NCBI GenBank assembly: GCA_031286325.1
Contig: JAITUT010000013.1
Location: 31,752 to 95,751 of the forward strand
Source of the DNA: Helicobacteraceae bacterium
GTDB lineage: Bacteria; Campylobacterota; Campylobacteria; Campylobacterales; SZUA-545
Length of the DNA: 64,000 nt
Direction of reading: 5' to 3'
This document shows, in pieces, positions 39,985 to 50,476 of the stretch. Below the pieces are notes generated by a model. That model was given only the letters and a program-made list of their open reading frames with translations, was not told the origin of the DNA and did not search any database. Position 1 is the stretch's first letter, and each line of letters opens with the position of its first letter. A program made the translations under genes and the position numbers.

Positions 39985-40294
39985 CTTTTTGCTTGTTTAA
40001 CTTCGCAGACGAGCAAAGCTCGTCCTTGCGACCAAAGTCTCCGCCTTTGGAATCCTCGCAAATTGCCGTTCAGCCTTGCTGGGCAATTTGCGCCCGTTGC
40101 GTTACTCGCGCTACCGCTCAACTTCGCTTTTGCTTCGTTTCGCTACCGCGAGCGCAACGGGAATAATAGGTTTTATTTGGGCTTCGTGGCTCTTAAATGC
40201 CGCGCGATCAGGGTCACGAGTAATTCAAAGGCTATAATTCCGCCAAAATTGGTCGTAGCGAAAGCTTTGCTCCTATGAAAAGTAAAGGATCAAA

Positions 40295-42103
40295 ATGTGC
40301 GGCATAGTAGGTTTCATCGGAAATAAAGAGATTAAGAACGTCCTTTTAAGCGGGCTAAAAGAGCTTGAATATCGCGGCTACGACAGCGCGGGGCTCGCGG
40401 TGCTGCAAAATGGCAAAATCGACATTTTCAAGGCGGTCGGCAAACTAAAAAACCTCGTGGATAAGACCGCAAATTACGCGCCGACGGGCTTTGCGGCGGG
40501 GATCGCGCATACCAGATGGGCGACGCACGGCAAACCGACAGAGATCAACGCGCACCCGCACCAAGGCGATCGCGCGTTCGTGGTGCATAACGGAATCATT
40601 GAAAATTATATGTCGCTCAAAGAGACGCTCATAAAATCAGGGGCGAAGTTCGTCAGCCAGACCGATACCGAAGTTATCGCGCACCTTTACGACCATTTTT
40701 TACGCGATCTGGGCGAGCCCAAAGCGGCGTTCGCGCGGACGATCGAGGCTATTGAGGGGGCGTACGCGATCTTGCTATTGGACGAGGCGATGGACGGCGC
40801 GATCTTTTTCGCCAAAAAGCACTCGCCGCTAGAAATCGGCAAAGTTGGCGGCGAAATTTACTTCGCTTCCAGCGACGCGCCGCTTGTGGGAATTTGCGAC
40901 TCCGCGATTTATTTGGAGGACGATTCGTGGGGGTGGGCGAACGCCTCCGAGATCGCGATCTTTAAGGATAAAGAGCCGCAAAATACCCCCGCCAAGCCGC
41001 TTCCCGCCACGCAAACGGGAGCGCAGAAAGAGGGTTTTAGATTTTTTATGGAAAAGGAAATCTACGAGCAATCGCGCGTAGTCGGCGAGACGATAATGGG
41101 GCGCGTGGCGGGCGATTCGGTGCGGTTTGACGAAATTGGCGAAGGCTTTTTGGACGGCGTTAGCGCATTGCGGCTTGTGGCGTGCGGGACGAGCTACCAC
41201 GCGGCGATGACGGCTTGTTATCTCTTTGAGCGGCTGGCGAAAATTGAGGCGCGAGCCGAGATCGCGAGCGAATTTCGCTATCGCGAGGCGATTTTGCGCG
41301 AGGGCGAGTTATTTATCGTGATTTCACAGAGCGGCGAGACGGCGGATACTTTGGAGGCGTTGAAGCTCGCGAAAAAAGCGGGCGTCTTGACTCTGGCGAT
41401 CTGCAATGTGGATAATTCGTCGATCGTCCGCGAGGCGCATACGGCGATTTTGACGCGAGCGGGGATTGAAAAGGGCGTGGCTTCGACAAAGGCGTTCGCG
41501 ACTCAAACGATGGTTTTGTGGCTTTTGGCGCTTTTGATCGGCGATCGGCGCGGCGCGATCTCGGCGGATTTAATGTCGCGCGAGATTATGGCGATCAGGA
41601 AATCCGCGCTCGCGCTGCAAGTTCGCGAGGAGACGCACGATCTAATCCGCCGTATGACGAAGCGATATTTATACGGGCACGGGTTTTTCTACATCGGGCG
41701 CGATATTTTCTACCCGCTGGCGCTTGAAGGCGCGCTGAAATTGAAAGAAATCAGTTACCTCCATGCGGAGGGTTATCCCGCGGGCGAGATGAAACACGGA
41801 CCGATCGCGCTGGCGGATGCGGAACTTTTCACGATCGCCTTAATGCCGCGCGCGATTTTGCGTGAAAAGACGCGGAGCAATGTGGAGGAGTTGATAGCGC
41901 GCGACTCAACTCTGCTCGCGATCAGCGGCGAGGAGTTTCCACTCGCGGACGATCTGCTGCCGATCGCGGCGAGCGATCACCCGATGTTGGAGTTTTACGA
42001 AATGATGGTCGCAATCCAATTGCTCGCCCTTGAAATCGCGGTGCGGCTCGGCAACGATGTGGATATGCCGCGCAATCTGGCGAAGAGCGTAACGGTGGAG
42101 TAG
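40295..42103 (+). CDS. glmS: Glutamine--fructose-6-phosphate aminotransferase (isomerizing)
   Basis: MCGIVGFIGNKEIKNVLLSGLKELEYRGYDSAG...C-terminal PRNLAKSVTVE. Confidence 0.96.
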   Translation: MCGIVGFIGNKEIKNVLLSGLKELEYRGYDSAGLAVLQNGKIDIFKAVGKLKNLVDKTANYAPTGFAAGIAHTRWATHGKPTEINAHPHQGDRAFVVHNGIIENYMSLKETLIKSGAKFVSQTDTEVIAHLYDHFLRDLGEPKAAFARTIEAIEGAYAILLLDEAMDGAIFFAKKHSPLEIGKVGGEIYFASSDAPLVGICDSAIYLEDDSWGWANASEIAIFKDKEPQNTPAKPLPATQTGAQKEGFRFFMEKEIYEQSRVVGETIMGRVAGDSVRFDEIGEGFLDGVSALRLVACGTSYHAAMTACYLFERLAKIEARAEIASEFRYREAILREGELFIVISQSGETADTLEALKLAKKAGVLTLAICNVDNSSIVREAHTAILTRAGIEKGVASTKAFATQTMVLWLLALLIGDRRGAISADLMSREIMAIRKSALALQVREETHDLIRRMTKRYLYGHGFFYIGRDIFYPLALEGALKLKEISYLHAEGYPAGEMKHGPIALADAELFTIALMPRAILREKTRSNVEELIARDSTLLAISGEEFPLADDLLPIAASDHPMLEFYEMMVAIQLLALEIAVRLGNDVDMPRNLAKSVTVE

Positions 42104-42385
42104 ACGTTTTGCTAGGAAAATTAAAGCTAAATCGGCGGCGCGCTCGGCGTTAAAAGACATAAACGGCAAATAAAGCGCAATTTTTGAAAACCTGCCAAAG
42201 CGCGTAGCTAATTGGAGCGAAAAATTATCGCCGCTATGGCTGTCGCTGTTTTCAGTATAACGGAAAAGTTGCGCTTGGCGGTTTTCCGCCGGCGTTTGAC
42301 TTTTTTAAGATGAAGCGATAGCGATGTTTATTCTTGCGATCCGCGGACGCGGTTTGGTAATCTTTTGTTTGCGGCGTTCATTAGG

Positions 42386-42904
42386 CTATAAAGCCTCGCC
42401 TCGCAAAGCGTATTGCAATCCTGCGATCGCGCCGAAAACCTCAATAAATTTATCCGTTACAAAGTAATCGGCTGTGAATTTGAGATCGCGGAAAAGCAGT
42501 TGCCCTTCGCCAATCGCGACTTTGCGCGCAAACGGAAATTTGCGCTCGGCGACCATTTTCATAAAAACATCGCCAGGAACCGAATCGTCAATCGCTGTGA
42601 TCGCGTTAATAACATTCACGAAATAAAATTGCCCCGCGTCCGTTACGATCGGCGAAATTTTCACCAAATTCGCTATTTTTTCCTCAAAAAACCGTTTAAT
42701 TTTCTCATTCACGATCAAAACCCCGCCGTAATAACACGACGCGTCAAAGTCCTTGCCGCTCTCCGCGAATTTCATACGAAACGGCTTCGGCGCGCGCGAC
42801 AACTCCTCCCAATCGCGCGTCAAAAAAAGCGAGTTGAAATCCTTGCCCTCGTCAAAAATCAGATGTTTGTAGCCCTGCGCCTGCTCAATCTGATAAATTT
42901 TCAT
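42386..42904 (-). CDS. Hypothetical protein, weak resemblance to Imm11/DUF1629-type immunity proteins
   Basis: Single clean ORF; overall pattern only. Confidence 0.5.
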   Translation of the reverse strand: MKIYQIEQAQGYKHLIFDEGKDFNSLFLTRDWEELSRAPKPFRMKFAESGKDFDASCYYGGVLIVNEKIKRFFEEKIANLVKISPIVTDAGQFYFVNVINAITAIDDSVPGDVFMKMVAERKFPFARKVAIGEGQLLFRDLKFTADYFVTDKFIEVFGAIAGLQYALRGEAL

Positions 42905-42969
42905 CGCGCCCTCCGTTTAAGGGAATATTTTAACCGATATAATCTTGAAATTAGGAGCAAAAAGCGCCG

Positions 42970-43650
42970 ATGAAAATCACATTCGTAACGACTTTTCGCA
43001 GTTTAATTGAGCCGTATTTTGAGGATTCCGTGCTGAAAAAAGCGCGCGATCGCGGAGCTTTCGCGGTGGATTTCATAAACCCGCGCGACTTTTCGCGCGA
43101 TCGCTGGAAAAAGACCGACGACATTGTGAGCGGCGGCGGCGCGGGAATGTTGATGACTTGCCAGCCGCTCTTTGACGCGCTGAAATTCGCGCGATCGCGC
43201 GCGCCTAAAGCGCGGATAATTTTCCCGTTGCCCGCCGCGAAGCCGTTTAACAACCGCGACGCTCGCCGCCTTGCTTCGCGCGATGAAATCGTCTTTGTCT
43301 GCGGGCGATACGAAGGGATTGACGAGCGCGTGATTGAGACGTTCGCGGACGAGGTTTTCAGCGTCGGCGACTTTGTGGTTACGGGCGGCGAGTTGCCCGC
43401 CGCGATGATGAGCGACGCGATTTTGCGCTTTGTGGGCGGCGTTTTGGGCGATGAAACTTCGGCTATTGACGAAAGTTTTGAAACTGGGCTTTTGGAAGCG
43501 CCGAACTTCACGAAGCCCGCGGTTTTCAAGGATCGCGGCGTGAAACGCGGCGCGCCTGATGTTTTGTTAAACGGCAACCATAAAATGATCGCCGCGTATA
43601 GAAACTCGCTCGCGAAGTTAAAAACCCTCTGGTTTCGCCCTGATCTCTAA
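42970..43650 (+). CDS. trmD: tRNA (guanine37-N1)-methyltransferase TrmD
   Basis: VSGGGAGMLMTCQPLFDAL...VFVCGRYEGIDERVIETFADEVFSVGDFVVTGGELPAAMM. Confidence 0.94.
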   Translation: MKITFVTTFRSLIEPYFEDSVLKKARDRGAFAVDFINPRDFSRDRWKKTDDIVSGGGAGMLMTCQPLFDALKFARSRAPKARIIFPLPAAKPFNNRDARRLASRDEIVFVCGRYEGIDERVIETFADEVFSVGDFVVTGGELPAAMMSDAILRFVGGVLGDETSAIDESFETGLLEAPNFTKPAVFKDRGVKRGAPDVLLNGNHKMIAAYRNSLAKLKTLWFRPDL

Positions 43651-43683
43651 CAATCTTGTCTAAGCGGCAAAATCGCCGCGCCG

Positions 43684-43878
43684 CTACTTCTCGCCTTGCG
43701 CGGCTTTAAGAGCGGCGGCGATCAAAGTTTTACGCGCGAAACTGCTAATAGAGAGCGTTTCGAGTTTTGCGGCGGCGGCGATCGTCTCGTATTCTTCCGC
43801 GCTTGTAACGATGTGAACTTGCCGCTCCCGCTTTACCCCTTTCACGGCGTTTTGGTTTCCTTTTTTCGCGCCCCTCAT
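43684..43878 (-). CDS. Small RHH/mobilisation-like DNA-binding protein (64 aa)
   Basis: MRGAKKGNQNAVKGVKRERQVHIVTSAEEYETIAAAAKLETLSISSFARKTLIAAA. Confidence 0.6.
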   Translation of the reverse strand: MRGAKKGNQNAVKGVKRERQVHIVTSAEEYETIAAAAKLETLSISSFARKTLIAAALKAAQGEK

Positions 43879-43962
43879 TTTTGATCCTTTTTCATTTCTG
43901 ATCGCGCGTTTATCGCCCGATCCGCTTATGGATCGGGCGATCGTTTAGGGATAAACCCAACT

Positions 43963-44073
43963 TTAAGCGGCTTGTATATCGCCGCCTTTTTGATATGGCA
44001 AATTTGCTAGAATTACTCCCAGCAAACCAAACACAAATCCCAGCAAACCCAATACCGACCAATCCAAATTCAT
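43963..44073 (-). CDS. Mini membrane protein (36 aa)
   Basis: MNLDWSVLGLLGFVFGLLGVILANLPYQKGGDIQAA*; not in ORF track (below its size cut). Confidence 0.45.
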   Translation of the reverse strand: MNLDWSVLGLLGFVFGLLGVILANLPYQKGGDIQAA

Positions 44074-44306
44074 AGCTCCGCCTTTTTAAGTTTTATATAA
44101 AGACTTGCAGAAAATAAAGCGGCGGCGATCAAACCGCCGTCCTTATTTTCAAATAAAGCCGCTAAAGCCGCTCCGACCGCTATTAAATAAAGAAAATCAC
44201 TAATCGCGGTTAAAGCCGTTAAAGCGGCGATCTTATCATATCGCGGCAAACCAAAAATAAACTTTTTAATCGCCTCGCGGCGTGGCAAAAACCGCGCCAA
44301 ACCCAT
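44070..44306 (-). CDS. Small membrane protein (78 aa)
   Basis: Hydrophobic; overlaps the 36-aa ORF start by 4 nt. Confidence 0.5.
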   Translation of the reverse strand: MGLARFLPRREAIKKFIFGLPRYDKIAALTALTAISDFLYLIAVGAALAALFENKDGGLIAAALFSASLYIKLKKAEL

Positions 44307-44511
44307 AGCCTTAATCTATAGCTGTAGCAAAACAAGCAAGCAAAGCAATCGTTATATACGCCGCGCAACAGATCGCAAGGTTGCGGATTTGATCCGCGAT
44401 CTTAGCGATCACGATCTCTTAAAAAAGAAATTTTAGCTTACGGAATAACAAAAACAGAGGAAAGTTACGATCGCAACTACAAGATCGGGGGGTATTTCAA
44501 AGCGCGAGAAG

Positions 44512-45297
44512 TTAAAAAATAATCCGCCCCGAATTTGCGTAAATGTTCGCTTTGCCGCCGCGCGCGAAACCGACAAGCGTAACGCCGTAGGCGAACGCCG
44601 ATTTCACGCCTTGCATCGTAACCGCCGCCTTGCTCGCCGCGATCGGAATCCTGTGCATTACGCACTTCATCACCATTTCCATTGAGAGTCTGCCGCTTGA
44701 TATTAACGCCGATCGCGACAAATCCGCGCCCGCAAGCCGCGCTTTGCCCGCGGCTTTATCGATCGCGCTGTGGCGGCCAATGTCCTCCGCGCCGAATTCG
44801 CCTCCGTCTTCAAGCAAAATCAGCGCGCGATGGGTCGCGCCCGTGAGCGCGAAGAGTTCGGTCGGCTCGGCGAATTTTTCCACCGCTTTTAGCAGCCGCG
44901 CGATCCTCATTGTGTAGCCCGCCGCGACAAAATCGCACTCAATTTTTTCCTCAACATTGCCCGTAACGCCCACGCAACAGCCGCTTGTCAGCGTCTTTTC
45001 GCGAAACAAATTGCGCCGCGCCGCCTCGTCAATTTCGGCTTCGGCATAGACCGCCAAACCGTCCTCCGCGATCGCGAGCGATTTGATCGCGCTTACGTCG
45101 CGCACCACCCCCTCTGAAAGCAAAAATCCTACGAGGTGCGCGTCTTGATCCTGCGGCAGAGTCATCACACTTAAAAGTTTTTCGCCGTTCAAATAGAACG
45201 CCACCCGCTCTTCTCTCGCGACAAAGTCTGATTTGCGCGCGATCTTTTCGCCGTCAAAGTACTCTGTCAAAATCTCTTTCGCGCCGTTTTGAGCCAT
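44512..45297 (-). CDS. fdhD: Formate dehydrogenase accessory sulfurtransferase FdhD
   Basis: LTSGCCVGVTGN; FALTGATHRALIL...GAEDIGRHSAIDKAAGKA...SSGRLSMEMVMK. Confidence 0.92.
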   Translation of the reverse strand: MAQNGAKEILTEYFDGEKIARKSDFVAREERVAFYLNGEKLLSVMTLPQDQDAHLVGFLLSEGVVRDVSAIKSLAIAEDGLAVYAEAEIDEAARRNLFREKTLTSGCCVGVTGNVEEKIECDFVAAGYTMRIARLLKAVEKFAEPTELFALTGATHRALILLEDGGEFGAEDIGRHSAIDKAAGKARLAGADLSRSALISSGRLSMEMVMKCVMHRIPIAASKAAVTMQGVKSAFAYGVTLVGFARGGKANIYANSGRIIF

Positions 45298-45441
45298 AAA
45301 TTTCCTTGAAAACTTAAGGCGATTATAGCGATCTCGCGCCTTTTTTCGCGCGGAAATTTAGCAAAAGTTGATCCGACCCAGCTCAATTTTTTTGATATAA
45401 TCACGCGAAAGTTTCAGCAAAACCACAAAGGCAATTCATAA

Positions 45442-46323
45442 ATGAGCGGCAAAAGTCTATACGAAACACTCGGCGTGGCGGCGGGCGCTAGCGATGACGA
45501 GATCAAAAAAGCCTACCGCAAACTCGCGCGCAAATATCACCCCGACATCAATAAGGAGAGCGGCGCGGAGGAAAAATTCAAGGAGATCAACGCCGCCTAC
45601 GAAATTTTGAGCGATCCGAAAAAACGCGCGCAATACGATCAATTCGGCGATTCAATGTTCGGCAATCAGTCTTTTCACGATTTCACGAGATCGCGCGGCG
45701 GGGCGAACTTTGATTTGAACGATATTTTGAACCAAATTTTCGGCGGCGGCGGATTTAACGGAGGCTTCGGCGGATTTGGCAAAGGCGGCGGTTTCAAGAG
45801 CTTCGACAGCGATTTCGGCTTTTTTGACGCGGATATTAACGCGCGTATGATCGTGTCCTTTGAGGTCGCGATCCTAGGCGGCGAGCGGCAAATTGAGGTC
45901 GCGGGCGAGTCAATGAAGATCAAAATTCCCGCAGGTATCAAGGACGGCGAGACGCTGCGCGTGCGCGGGCGCGGCAAGGCGAACGGCAATCAGCGCGGCG
46001 ATCTGCTTTTATCGGTCGCGATCGAACCCTCCGCCGAATATACGCGAGAGGGCGAGGATTTGACAAAGACGATTTTTGTGCCGCTCAAAACCGCGATCTT
46101 CGGCGGTAAAACGGCGGTCGGCGCGATCACAGGCGATTTCACGTTGAAAATTCCGGCGGGGCTTAAAGGCGGGCAGAAGTTTCGCATTAAAGGCGCGGGC
46201 GCTACAGATCGCAAAAGCGGCGCGAAAGGCGATTTGTATTTGATCGCGCAAATTATCGCGCCGAACGGCGATACGCTCGATCTAGAATTTGCGAAAATTT
46301 TGCAAGAGAAGCTGCCTGATTAA
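45442..46323 (+). CDS. cbpA: DnaJ/CbpA family co-chaperone
   Basis: J-domain [33 protein letters not shown]; DnaJ C-terminal domain. Confidence 0.92.
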   Translation: MSGKSLYETLGVAAGASDDEIKKAYRKLARKYHPDINKESGAEEKFKEINAAYEILSDPKKRAQYDQFGDSMFGNQSFHDFTRSRGGANFDLNDILNQIFGGGGFNGGFGGFGKGGGFKSFDSDFGFFDADINARMIVSFEVAILGGERQIEVAGESMKIKIPAGIKDGETLRVRGRGKANGNQRGDLLLSVAIEPSAEYTREGEDLTKTIFVPLKTAIFGGKTAVGAITGDFTLKIPAGLKGGQKFRIKGAGATDRKSGAKGDLYLIAQIIAPNGDTLDLEFAKILQEKLPD

Positions 46324-46495
46324 GACGGATCGCCAATGACAAAAGCCGCGATCGCCAAACAAAAGCCTATAAATTCCGCCGTTTATGGCGAATTCGCGAG
46401 GCTGAAGCTAACGACAAATTTCGTGAGTTCCCAAGGGGCTAGCCTTTTGGTCAATGCGGCGGTTAAAGCCGTCGCGAAAAATTAAAGGAGAATAT

Positions 46496-46873
46496 ATGCA
46501 CTCTTACGAAGAGCCCGTCTATATGATTAGCATTGTCGCGAAAGCGCTGGAAGTGCACCCGCAAACCCTGCGCCAATACGAGCGCGAGGGGCTCATTAGC
46601 CCTGGCAGATCGGTCGGCAAAGCGCGCCTCTACTCACAGCGCGATATTGATGAAATTAAGCTAGTTTTAAACCTCACGCGCGAAATGGGCGTCAATATCG
46701 CGGGCGTGGAGGTTGCGCTCTCTCTCAAACGTCAGATCGCCGAAATGCAAAGGGAGATTGAGAGCCTGCGCGCGCGCCTCGCAAATGTGAATGAAAACGG
46801 CTTGGTGCCTCAATCAAAGCAGATCGCGCCGATCTCCTCGCGCAAAATTATCGTGGCGGATCAGAATGATTGA
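46496..46873 (+). CDS. hspR: MerR-family heat-shock repressor HspR
   Basis: YMISIVAKALEVHPQTLRQYEREGLISPGRSVGKARLYSQRDIDEIKLV; adjacent to cbpA. Confidence 0.9.
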   Translation: MHSYEEPVYMISIVAKALEVHPQTLRQYEREGLISPGRSVGKARLYSQRDIDEIKLVLNLTREMGVNIAGVEVALSLKRQIAEMQREIESLRARLANVNENGLVPQSKQIAPISSRKIIVADQND

Positions 46874-46930
46874 TCGCCTTGCGGTTTTTGCTGTGATCGC
46901 GCTGAAAATTCGCGCTCCAAAGCCCAAATA

Positions 46931-48538
46931 ATGAACGCCGCCGACTCGCAAAATTCGCTTCTAAATATCAAAGAGGCGAGCCTTTGGGCTAGCAGCTTTC
47001 TCGGCAAAAATGTAACCGCGTCAAACATTGCGTATTTGATCCAATACGGCAGAGTGCGCAAGATCGTGGAAAACGGCGCGACTTTGATCGCGCTTGACGA
47101 GCTAAAAAGCTATTATAATTCATATAAAAATTCGCGCGAAAATTTTTTCAAAGATAAACTAGGAGGCGATCTAAATTGGATTTTATCTTTCGAGCAATAT
47201 AAAGAAGCCGAAACGACAAAACATATTCACAGATTGCACCCGTATAAAGGTAAATTTATCCCGCAGCTCGCGGAGTATTTTTTGTGCGATCGCACAGATA
47301 ATTTGAAACGCGAAATTTATTTCAAAAAAGGCGATATTGTTTTAGACCCGTTTTGCGGAAGCGGGACAACTTTGGCGCAAGCAAACGAGCTTTATATCCA
47401 CGCGATCGGCGTGGATATTTCGGAATTTAACGCGCTAATATCAAATTGCAAAATAGCGAAATACGATATTGCGCTTTTGCAATCCAAAATTACAAAAATT
47501 ACAAAAGATTTGGAGGTTTTTGTTAGAGATTCAAACGCGACCCAGTTTGAGGCGAAATTAGCCGAAGAGCTAAAAAGTTTTAACGACAAATATTTTCCCG
47601 CGCAAGAGTATAAATATCTTGTGCGGACGGGCGAAATAGATGAAATTAAATACGGCGCGGAAAAAGAGAAAGAATTTTTGCCAATTTACGAGAATTTGAC
47701 GCGAAAATATAATATAAAATTACGCCAAGAAAAAAGCGAAACTTTTTTAGATAAATGGTATTCAAAACACATCAGAGACGAAATAGATTTTGTTAATGCG
47801 AAAATTCAAGAAATAGACGACGGAAACACGCGAAACATAATAAGCGTTATTTTGAGCCGCGCGATCAGAAGCTGCCGCGCGACGACTCACGCGGATCTGG
47901 CTACTTTAATTGAGCCCGCAACAACTACTTATTATTGCGCGAAACACGGCAAAATTTGCAAACCGATTTTTTCTATAGTTAAATGGTGGAAAACATATTG
48001 CAAAGATACGATTCTGCGTTTAGCGGAATTTGATAAATTACGCACCGATACATACCAAATTTGCTTTGCGGGAGACAGCAAAAATATAGATATTTTTAAT
48101 TGCGTTAAAACGCAAAATAAGGAGTTTTACGAATTGCTTCAAAAGCAAAAAATAAAAGGGATATTTTCATCGCCGCCCTATGTGGGTTTAATTGATTATC
48201 ATGAACAGCACGCATACGCTTACGATCTATTTGCTTTTGAACGCAAAGACGCCCTTGAGATCGGCTCTCTTTCAAACGGACAAACAAGAGAGGCGCGACA
48301 AAATTATGTAGAAGGAGTTGCGGCGGTATTAAATAATTGCAAACGATTTTTAGCGGATAATTACGATGTGTTTCTTGTGGCAAACGACAAACATAATATT
48401 TATCCCGCGATCGCCGAAAAAGCGAATATGGAAATCGCGAATCGTTTTAACCGCCCCGTGCTCAACAGGTCTGAAAAAGACAAAACGGCGTATTCCGAAA
48501 CTATATTTCATTTAAAGGAAAAATATGGCGCTGACTAA
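46931..48538 (+). CDS. Type II DNA methyltransferase with N-terminal HTH-like region
   Basis: DPFCGSGTTLAQANELYIHAIGVDISEFN and FSSPPYVGLIDYHEQHAYAYDLF (SPPY motif). Confidence 0.88.
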   Translation: MNAADSQNSLLNIKEASLWASSFLGKNVTASNIAYLIQYGRVRKIVENGATLIALDELKSYYNSYKNSRENFFKDKLGGDLNWILSFEQYKEAETTKHIHRLHPYKGKFIPQLAEYFLCDRTDNLKREIYFKKGDIVLDPFCGSGTTLAQANELYIHAIGVDISEFNALISNCKIAKYDIALLQSKITKITKDLEVFVRDSNATQFEAKLAEELKSFNDKYFPAQEYKYLVRTGEIDEIKYGAEKEKEFLPIYENLTRKYNIKLRQEKSETFLDKWYSKHIRDEIDFVNAKIQEIDDGNTRNIISVILSRAIRSCRATTHADLATLIEPATTTYYCAKHGKICKPIFSIVKWWKTYCKDTILRLAEFDKLRTDTYQICFAGDSKNIDIFNCVKTQNKEFYELLQKQKIKGIFSSPPYVGLIDYHEQHAYAYDLFAFERKDALEIGSLSNGQTREARQNYVEGVAAVLNNCKRFLADNYDVFLVANDKHNIYPAIAEKANMEIANRFNRPVLNRSEKDKTAYSETIFHLKEKYGAD

Positions 48539-49298
48539 CAGCCAGAAAACCGAAATTAAAAATGTGATTGCGAATTGCTTGCGCAATAAATTTGAAAACT
48601 ATGAAGCAAAAAATAATTTTATGCCGTTTCACTTTCGTTTGCTCGGCAAAGACAGGTTGGCTTTATATTCATTTATGCAATCGCTTTTTACCACATTTGG
48701 CGCTTCGATTTTTGAGCCGGTTGCGGCGGCTTTGGCAAAACCAAAATTCGCTAGAGTTGAGACGCAATATACGGTTGGCGATAAAATTTTCGCCGATTGC
48801 CAGCAAAGCGTGCAGAAAATTATAAATCAATTAACCATAAATCCAAAACCAAACAAGATCGCGGAGTTAGCAATTTTGCAAAGCTCTCTGCGCGGAAATA
48901 TCAACAAATTAAAACCAGCAAAAGTTGATTTGCTTGTAGAGACAAAATTCGGCGAAAAATATATGTTTGATCTTAAAACCGTGAAACCCAATAAAGGCGA
49001 CTTTCAAAAATATAAACAAACTTTATTAGAGTGGGCGGGGATCGCATATACGGCGGACAAAAACGCGAAAGTAAATACATTGATTGCGATCCCATACAAT
49101 CCGTATGAGCCAGAGCCGTATCAATTTTGGACATTAGCTGGAATGCTTGATTTGGAAAACGAGCTCAAGGTCGCTGAAAATTTTTGGGATTTTTTAGGCG
49201 GCGACGGCGCGTATAACGATCTCTTGCATTGCTTTGAGCAAGCGGGCATAGAGCTGCGCCCCGAAATAGACAATTATTTCGCTAGATTTAACGAATAA
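48525..49298 (+). CDS. Type II restriction endonuclease, TdeIII-like
   Basis: KVDLLVETKFGEKYMFDLKTVKPNKGDFQKYKQTLLEWAG (D..D-x-K-like nuclease core); overlaps methyltransferase by 14 nt. Confidence 0.75.
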   Translation: MALTNSQKTEIKNVIANCLRNKFENYEAKNNFMPFHFRLLGKDRLALYSFMQSLFTTFGASIFEPVAAALAKPKFARVETQYTVGDKIFADCQQSVQKIINQLTINPKPNKIAELAILQSSLRGNINKLKPAKVDLLVETKFGEKYMFDLKTVKPNKGDFQKYKQTLLEWAGIAYTADKNAKVNTLIAIPYNPYEPEPYQFWTLAGMLDLENELKVAENFWDFLGGDGAYNDLLHCFEQAGIELRPEIDNYFARFNE

Positions 49299-50412
49299 AT
49301 ATAGGCTCAATTGTAATTAGCGCGATCTCATTCGGCGCGAACATTCGCAAAGCGGGACCCCAATAGCCGACCCCGCGCGAAACATAAATTTTGCGCCGAT
49401 CGTCAATATCGTATAATCCAGCCACAAAATCATTCGCGATCCCTACAAGAAAATTAAACGGAAAAATTTGCCCGCCGTGCGTGTGCCCGCTGAGCATTAG
49501 ATCAAAGGAATTTTCAGGGTATAAAAACGCGCCGTTCGGCTGGTGTGAAAGCGCTAGTATAAAATTGTCGTTTTTAGTGTTTTTCAGCGATAAATTAGCG
49601 TCGGGCAAAAACGCGCCGGGTCGTTTGCCGCTTATATCTAAAATTCCAGCAATATATATTTCGCCGAAATCTCCTTTTAAGTTAATCGAGGCGTTTCGCA
49701 AAGTAGTTACATTTAATTCCTCTAAATAATCCATCGCGGCGATCGCGTCTGAAAATAATTCGTGATTGCCGCTGACAAAATAAATTCCGTATTTAGATTT
49801 CACTTTTGTCGCGGCGGCGATCGGCTCTTTAATTTTATCTAATTTCGCGTCAAAGAGATCGCCCGTGATCACAATAATATCCGCGTTAAGATCGCTAGTC
49901 TGCGCCGCGATCCGCTCGGCAAAAGACGTCATTAAAGCCGCGCCGTTTCCGATATGAAGATCGGTTAAATGCGCGATCGTAATCGGCGCGATAATTTTAT
50001 CGCTTTTGATCGTAATTTTGTTAATAATAGGCGCGGTCGAGGCGGCGCAAACTCCATAAATTAAATAAAGCGTGGCAAGCGCAGAAAATCCGGCGCGGAT
50101 TTTAACAGAAAAGCGATCGCTTTTAATAATTATTTTCGTAATTCTCGCAGACCAATCGGCGATTAAACTAAACATAAAAAACACATATACGATCCCGATA
50201 AAAAGCGCGAATAAATCTTCAAAATATCCGGGCAAAATTTCCGTACGCCTTAACGGTAAATAGCTCACCGACAAAATCACGCAAAAAAATACTAAAAAAT
50301 ATAATGATTTTTTCACTATGTTTCTAATCGGCAGCGGGCGAATTAAAGCATAGCAGATCGCCGCGCTCATCAAGAGATAAACTAACGCCGAAATTATAAA
50401 AAATTTACTCAT
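49288..50412 (-). CDS. Membrane-associated metallophosphoesterase
   Basis: LTDLHIGNGAAL, ITGDLFDA, VSGNHEL, LSGHTHGGQIFP. Confidence 0.92.
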   Translation of the reverse strand: MSKFFIISALVYLLMSAAICYALIRPLPIRNIVKKSLYFLVFFCVILSVSYLPLRRTEILPGYFEDLFALFIGIVYVFFMFSLIADWSARITKIIIKSDRFSVKIRAGFSALATLYLIYGVCAASTAPIINKITIKSDKIIAPITIAHLTDLHIGNGAALMTSFAERIAAQTSDLNADIIVITGDLFDAKLDKIKEPIAAATKVKSKYGIYFVSGNHELFSDAIAAMDYLEELNVTTLRNASINLKGDFGEIYIAGILDISGKRPGAFLPDANLSLKNTKNDNFILALSHQPNGAFLYPENSFDLMLSGHTHGGQIFPFNFLVGIANDFVAGLYDIDDRRKIYVSRGVGYWGPALRMFAPNEIALITIEPIFIR

Positions 50413-50476
50413 TTTTCGCCTCCAAAAGGGCGCATTATATTAAAATTAGGCAAAATGCGCGGTAAAAAGGCAAGCG

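Noticed and set aside
42951-43577. 208-aa minus-strand ORF over trmD
   Set aside because: Antisense of a clear TrmD; Ser/Arg/Lys-rich translation typical of a shadow frame
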